Origin: Suillus spraguei
Taxonomy: Eukaryota > Basidiomycota > Agaricomycetes > Boletales > Suillaceae
Direction of reading: 5' to 3'
DNA: 19,492 bases
Assembly: GCA_016800925.1 (NCBI GenBank)
Contig: JABCPU010000981.1
Span: 1 to 19,492, forward strand
The notes beneath the pieces are model-generated. The model did no database searches. It worked only from the letters and a program-made list of their open reading frames with translations, and was not told the DNA's origin. The position numbers and the translations under genes were made by a program. Shown in pieces: positions 16,850 to 19,492 of this stretch (position 1 is its first letter; every line of letters begins with the position of its first letter).

Positions 16850-16854
16850 ACCTC
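16850..16854. repeat. Target-site duplication ACCTC, right copy
   Basis: Exact copy of 16380-16384 directly after the solo LTR. Confidence 0.85.
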
Positions 16855-17053
16855 TATCATCACCCCCTTTGCTTGTACTGAGCCACTGTAACCACTACCA
16901 CTACTGTACTGCTGGTAGTCACAGTATATTTGCTCTGCAGGAGTTTCTGTTTTTTTTTTGCTGCTGCTAGCTAACTGCTATAGCAATCAATACCACACAA
17001 GTGCTGCTGACACCACGCTAGTACTGTTGATATACTTCATTTCAGCGGTTCAG

Positions 17054-17103
17054 GTAAGCTTTGTTCTCACTGCACACTTGATTGACTTAGTCTCTTTCTA
17101 CAG
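17054..17103 (+). other. Probable intron
   Basis: GTAAGC at the donor, TTGACTTAG branch-like sequence and CTACAG acceptor; 50 nt. The exon that follows is open from its first codon. Upstream frame is open back to about 16961 but looks low-complexity, so the upstream exon is uncertain. Confidence 0.5.
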
Positions 17104-17777
17104 GCTCACTTTGCAATAAGCTCACTCAACAAATGGAAAGATAAGGACGACCTTTTTCATTACCCTGACTACTATACTAGGATCATCAACTTAATTCAGG
17201 GGAGGAAAGATGCAGCATGGGTTGATTCCCTGCTAGCAAATTATAATAAGTAAGTCATTCACTGTATTATGCTTCTATCTAACATGTTTTTGTACACAGG
17301 CAATTGTTCAGTAACAAAAACAGCACCAAACCTACTGATTCCACAAATGCCAAATGTTCAGAAGACGATGACATGATTGTCATGGAGCAACAACTGGCTG
17401 TGCATGCTGCACAGGCTTCAAGAACCTCCAATGCAATATCTACACAGTCCTTAGCAGTTGACAACCCACAGGAGTTGCATCCCCAGCCCTTACCTCCTGC
17501 AACTCCTGCACCTCCTGCAATTCCTGCACCTCCTGCTCTGAAGCAGCTCTTGCCATTGCCTTCTTTGTCTCCTGTACCTGTGTGCTTGTCTACTCCTGAT
17601 CAGCCTATCAACTTGCAGAAGCACAAGCAGCCCTTAACACCTGTTGCAGCCATCCATGACAACAGCCCTCTAACTGAAGATGAAGAACCAGAGACTAACC
17701 AACCATACAAGCACTCATGAAAACCTGCTGCTAAGAAGCCTAAGCATGCTCCAATTAAATGCAAGTTGAAGAAATAG
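17104..17777 (+). pseudogene. Spliced gene fragment, proline-rich, function unknown
   Basis: Exon 17104-17249 is open throughout and reads AHFAISSLNKWKDKDDLF then HYPDYYTRIINLIQGRKDAA and WVDSLLANYNK. Intron 17250-17299 (50 nt, GTAAGT, CTAAC branch site, ACAG) joins in phase to the next exon (QLFSNKNSTKPTD). That exon has an acidic patch SEDDDMIVME, a Pro-rich section with an 18-bp tandem repeat (17496-17531, PATPAP-PAIPAP) and TEDEEPET. A TGA at 17718-17720 interrupts it; the same frame then continues as the basic KPAAKKPKHAPIKCKLKK to TAG 17775-17777. A second likely intron, 17054-17103 (GTAAGC...CTACAG, 50 nt), precedes the first exon, so the true start lies upstream and was not located. 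I do not recognise the family. Confidence 0.55.
17250..17299 (+). other. Intron
   Basis: GTAAGT donor, CTAAC at 17279-17283, ACAG acceptor; 50 nt. Splicing splits an AAG codon (AA|G) and keeps two otherwise open exons in one frame. Confidence 0.7.
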
Positions 17778-19154
17778 GTGAGTCACATCAGTCTCACAGT
17801 CTGCTCAATACTCATAACATTTGCTTGCTTGTATTTAGAACCACACTACTGCACCATGATCATTTTACCAATTCCATTCGCACTCTACTCAGACTCAATA
17901 CTCTCATGGACTTTGTCTTTTCATTGCAGTCTTCAATGACATCACACATATGTTTTTTTTTGATCTCATGTCCAGGTGATTGGTACACAGTTTTCATACC
18001 TACATTATATTACATTCCATCGGACCACATGTATTCATATTGCTCAATGATAGGTGGATATTATCGAATATCAGCATGATCTGATGTTACAACTAAATAT
18101 AAGATGATCCAGTGCTCTGGAATGTGGCTATGACCTTATCAAAAAAAATCAATCTGGTATATTCATATGTATTCCATGCTCTGTTGTAGATACTCATCAC
18201 AGTCATCACAGTGTACATATTACAGTGGTTACATGTGTATATATGGCTATATATAAGTTGGGGAGTTTGGGTGATGCAATAGTCGCTAACTGATTAGCCA
18301 GTAGTATGTGTTCCTATGATGAATGAGTAATGTAGCAATGGTCTTGAACCTGTGCAACTTAATCTGGGAGTCGATGGTAGGACATATGAAGGCTTACACT
18401 TGCGCATCATGGCGCATCAATGGCATGTTACACCATGTCACAGGTGCATCACAACCACATCAAAATAGCTACACCCCTCACAAACTTCCAGACCATCTGA
18501 GAAACATGTCTCATTATGTACAACCACAAAGGGTCAATTCAAGCTTATGACATGCACAATGGTCAGGGCCTGATGCAATAGAGCTCCACTTTTTTGCAGG
18601 TCAGTCAGGAAGCACTCCAGCGAGACTGAGTTTCAAGTGAATTGAGGTGAGCGAAGACTTAGGGAGCAGGCTAGATAGAACATTCTAAGAGTATTATTAG
18701 CTATGTGTGGTTAGGACTCAGTACAAGGATTACATCTCAGTCTCTTGGAAAAAACTGAGATTGAGATGTTCATATGATGGTGCTAGTTCTTTTATCATAC
18801 AGGTAGAATAGGAAAGAAAATAATCAACATATGACTTTGAAACACGGAATAAAAACAGCTCAGCCAATGTCACTTTGAGCTTGTACCTGAACCAGCATCA
18901 CCAGCTTTTAGTCTGATGTCACCAGTTCAACTCCTGGTGACTGCAGTTCCAACAGAGTTGAACTGAGCTGATCTTCAAGTTGTGTGCCAGACTCTAGTCA
19001 TGCAACTTCATGCTGACAAGCTTTTGATGCTCTCGCACAGACATTGCAGAACAGCCTGCTGGAGAGATCGAGGTAGAAGTTCCATCTGAACAACAAACTT
19101 GTGGCATTGTTTCCAAATCACAAGCTAGTGTCACTGTTCATGCACCAGACTAGT
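17778..19154. other. Long gene-free stretch
   Basis: No gene is supported. It begins with a donor-like GTGAGT directly after the stop at 17777, followed by AT-rich DNA with T8-T10 and A8 runs and TATA-like GCTATATATAAG near 18246-18257. From about 18300 the composition becomes more balanced, and one 75-codon frame (18323-18550) has no recognisable feature. Inverted repeats occur at 18918-18965. Confidence 0.5.
18918..18965. repeat. Overlapping inverted repeats
   Basis: GTCACCAG (18918-18925) pairs with CTGGTGAC (18934-18941) around an 8-nt loop. Alternatively CAGTTCAAC (18924-18932) pairs with GTTGAACTG (18957-18965). The two stems are mutually exclusive. Confidence 0.6.
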
Positions 19155-19310
19155 GCTGCCATGGTCCGGTCCTGAACCATGGTTCAAACCTGACCATTGG
19201 TCAGGTTCATCCTTGGTTCGGTCCTTGGTTCCATATTTTGGTCAGACCAAACCGGATTAAGGTTCACGGTCCACCATCGGTTCAAGTATGGGTTCGGACC
19301 TTCCCGAACT
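19155..19310. repeat. GGTTC/GGTCC palindrome-rich array
   Basis: Contains GGTCCGGTCC (19163-19172), GGTTCGGTCC (19215-19224), GGTTCGGACC (19291-19300) and five further GGTTC words. It also holds the perfect palindrome TGAACCATGGTTCA (19173-19186) and a 9-bp stem with a 3-nt loop, AACCTGACC-ATT-GGTCAGGTT (19187-19207). A degenerate decamer-type repeat with no gene. Confidence 0.65.
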
Positions 19311-19492
19311 GAATCTTGCTTGCAATATCAGCAACACTTTGACTTCTGCTCGAGGTGACCGGACTTCGTGGTTGATTACTGCTTGCTTGCACAATTCTAG
19401 TAGTACAATGATATCATTTTTGACGCTCCTGCAATGTGTGAAGAAGCCGCCGAGACGGAATGAGTCGGGTAGACCATGACTCAGCTGTCCCC

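Noticed and set aside
18323..18550. 75-codon frame in the right flank
   Set aside because: No homology recognised, no introns or promoter that fit, and length is within chance.
18900..18945. tRNA or SINE suggested by GTTCAACTCC
   Set aside because: The arm has an 8-nt loop and no A box, acceptor stem or anticodon arm could be placed.

Overview
The window looks like a transposon graveyard from a fungal nuclear genome, probably a basidiomycete of the Agaricomycetes type. This rests on a chromodomain-bearing Ty3/Gypsy element (chromovirus), a second Gypsy relic whose RT and integrase motifs I associate with mushroom genomes, and short (about 50-nt) GT-AG introns with CTAAC-like branch sites. 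I see no bacterial features, no tRNA or rRNA, no CRISPR array and no intact host gene. Species cannot be assigned.

Layout. (1) Positions 1-2362, 3098-3163 and 14173-14486 are three consecutive pieces of one old Gypsy pol gene: protease, RT, a deletion that removes most of RNase H and half of integrase, then the integrase C-terminal part. (2) This relic is interrupted at 2363-3092 by a 730-bp LTR-like insertion with the 5-bp duplication CAAGG. (3) It is interrupted again from 3164 to 14172 by a second element, called T here, with a long LTR (about 1.3 kb, ends TGTAGC...TTTACA). (4) Inside the T LTR sits the main object of the window, a 9,234-bp chromovirus at 4268-13501. It has 476/475-bp LTRs, TGTTAC/GTAACA-type ends and a perfect 5-bp target duplication AGTTC. 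(5) Inside the chromovirus, between RNase H and integrase, is a 1.6-kb unclassified insertion (8324-9920) flanked by ACGTTG. This gives a four-layer nest: relic, T, chromovirus, 1.6-kb insert.

The chromovirus carries a TATA-like box, then an 11-nt site at the predicted transcript start that is exactly complementary to the primer-binding site just after the 5' LTR. That is the arrangement of Tf1/sushi-type self-priming retrotransposons. Hairpins in the leader, gag, protease, RT, RNase H, integrase with DD35E, a chromodomain with its aromatic cage residues, and a polypurine tract follow in order. Downstream of pol is an additional 484-codon reading frame (ORF3, 11540-12994) with a coiled-coil-like stretch, a basic patch and two zinc knuckles, one CCHC and one unusual CX2CX6HX4C. 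The copy is dead: frameshifts in gag, protease and RT, nonsense codons, and the insertion.

Right flank. 14800-15523 on the minus strand is a decayed gene with a TATA box and a cysteine cluster. 15777-16384 is a second, diverged T-family LTR copy, and just inside it is a solo LTR (16385-16849) with a perfect ACCTC duplication. 17104-17777 is a spliced, proline-rich gene fragment of unknown function with two convincing 50-nt introns. The last 1.7 kb holds no supportable gene, only inverted repeats and a GGTTC/GGTCC palindromic array at 19155-19310.
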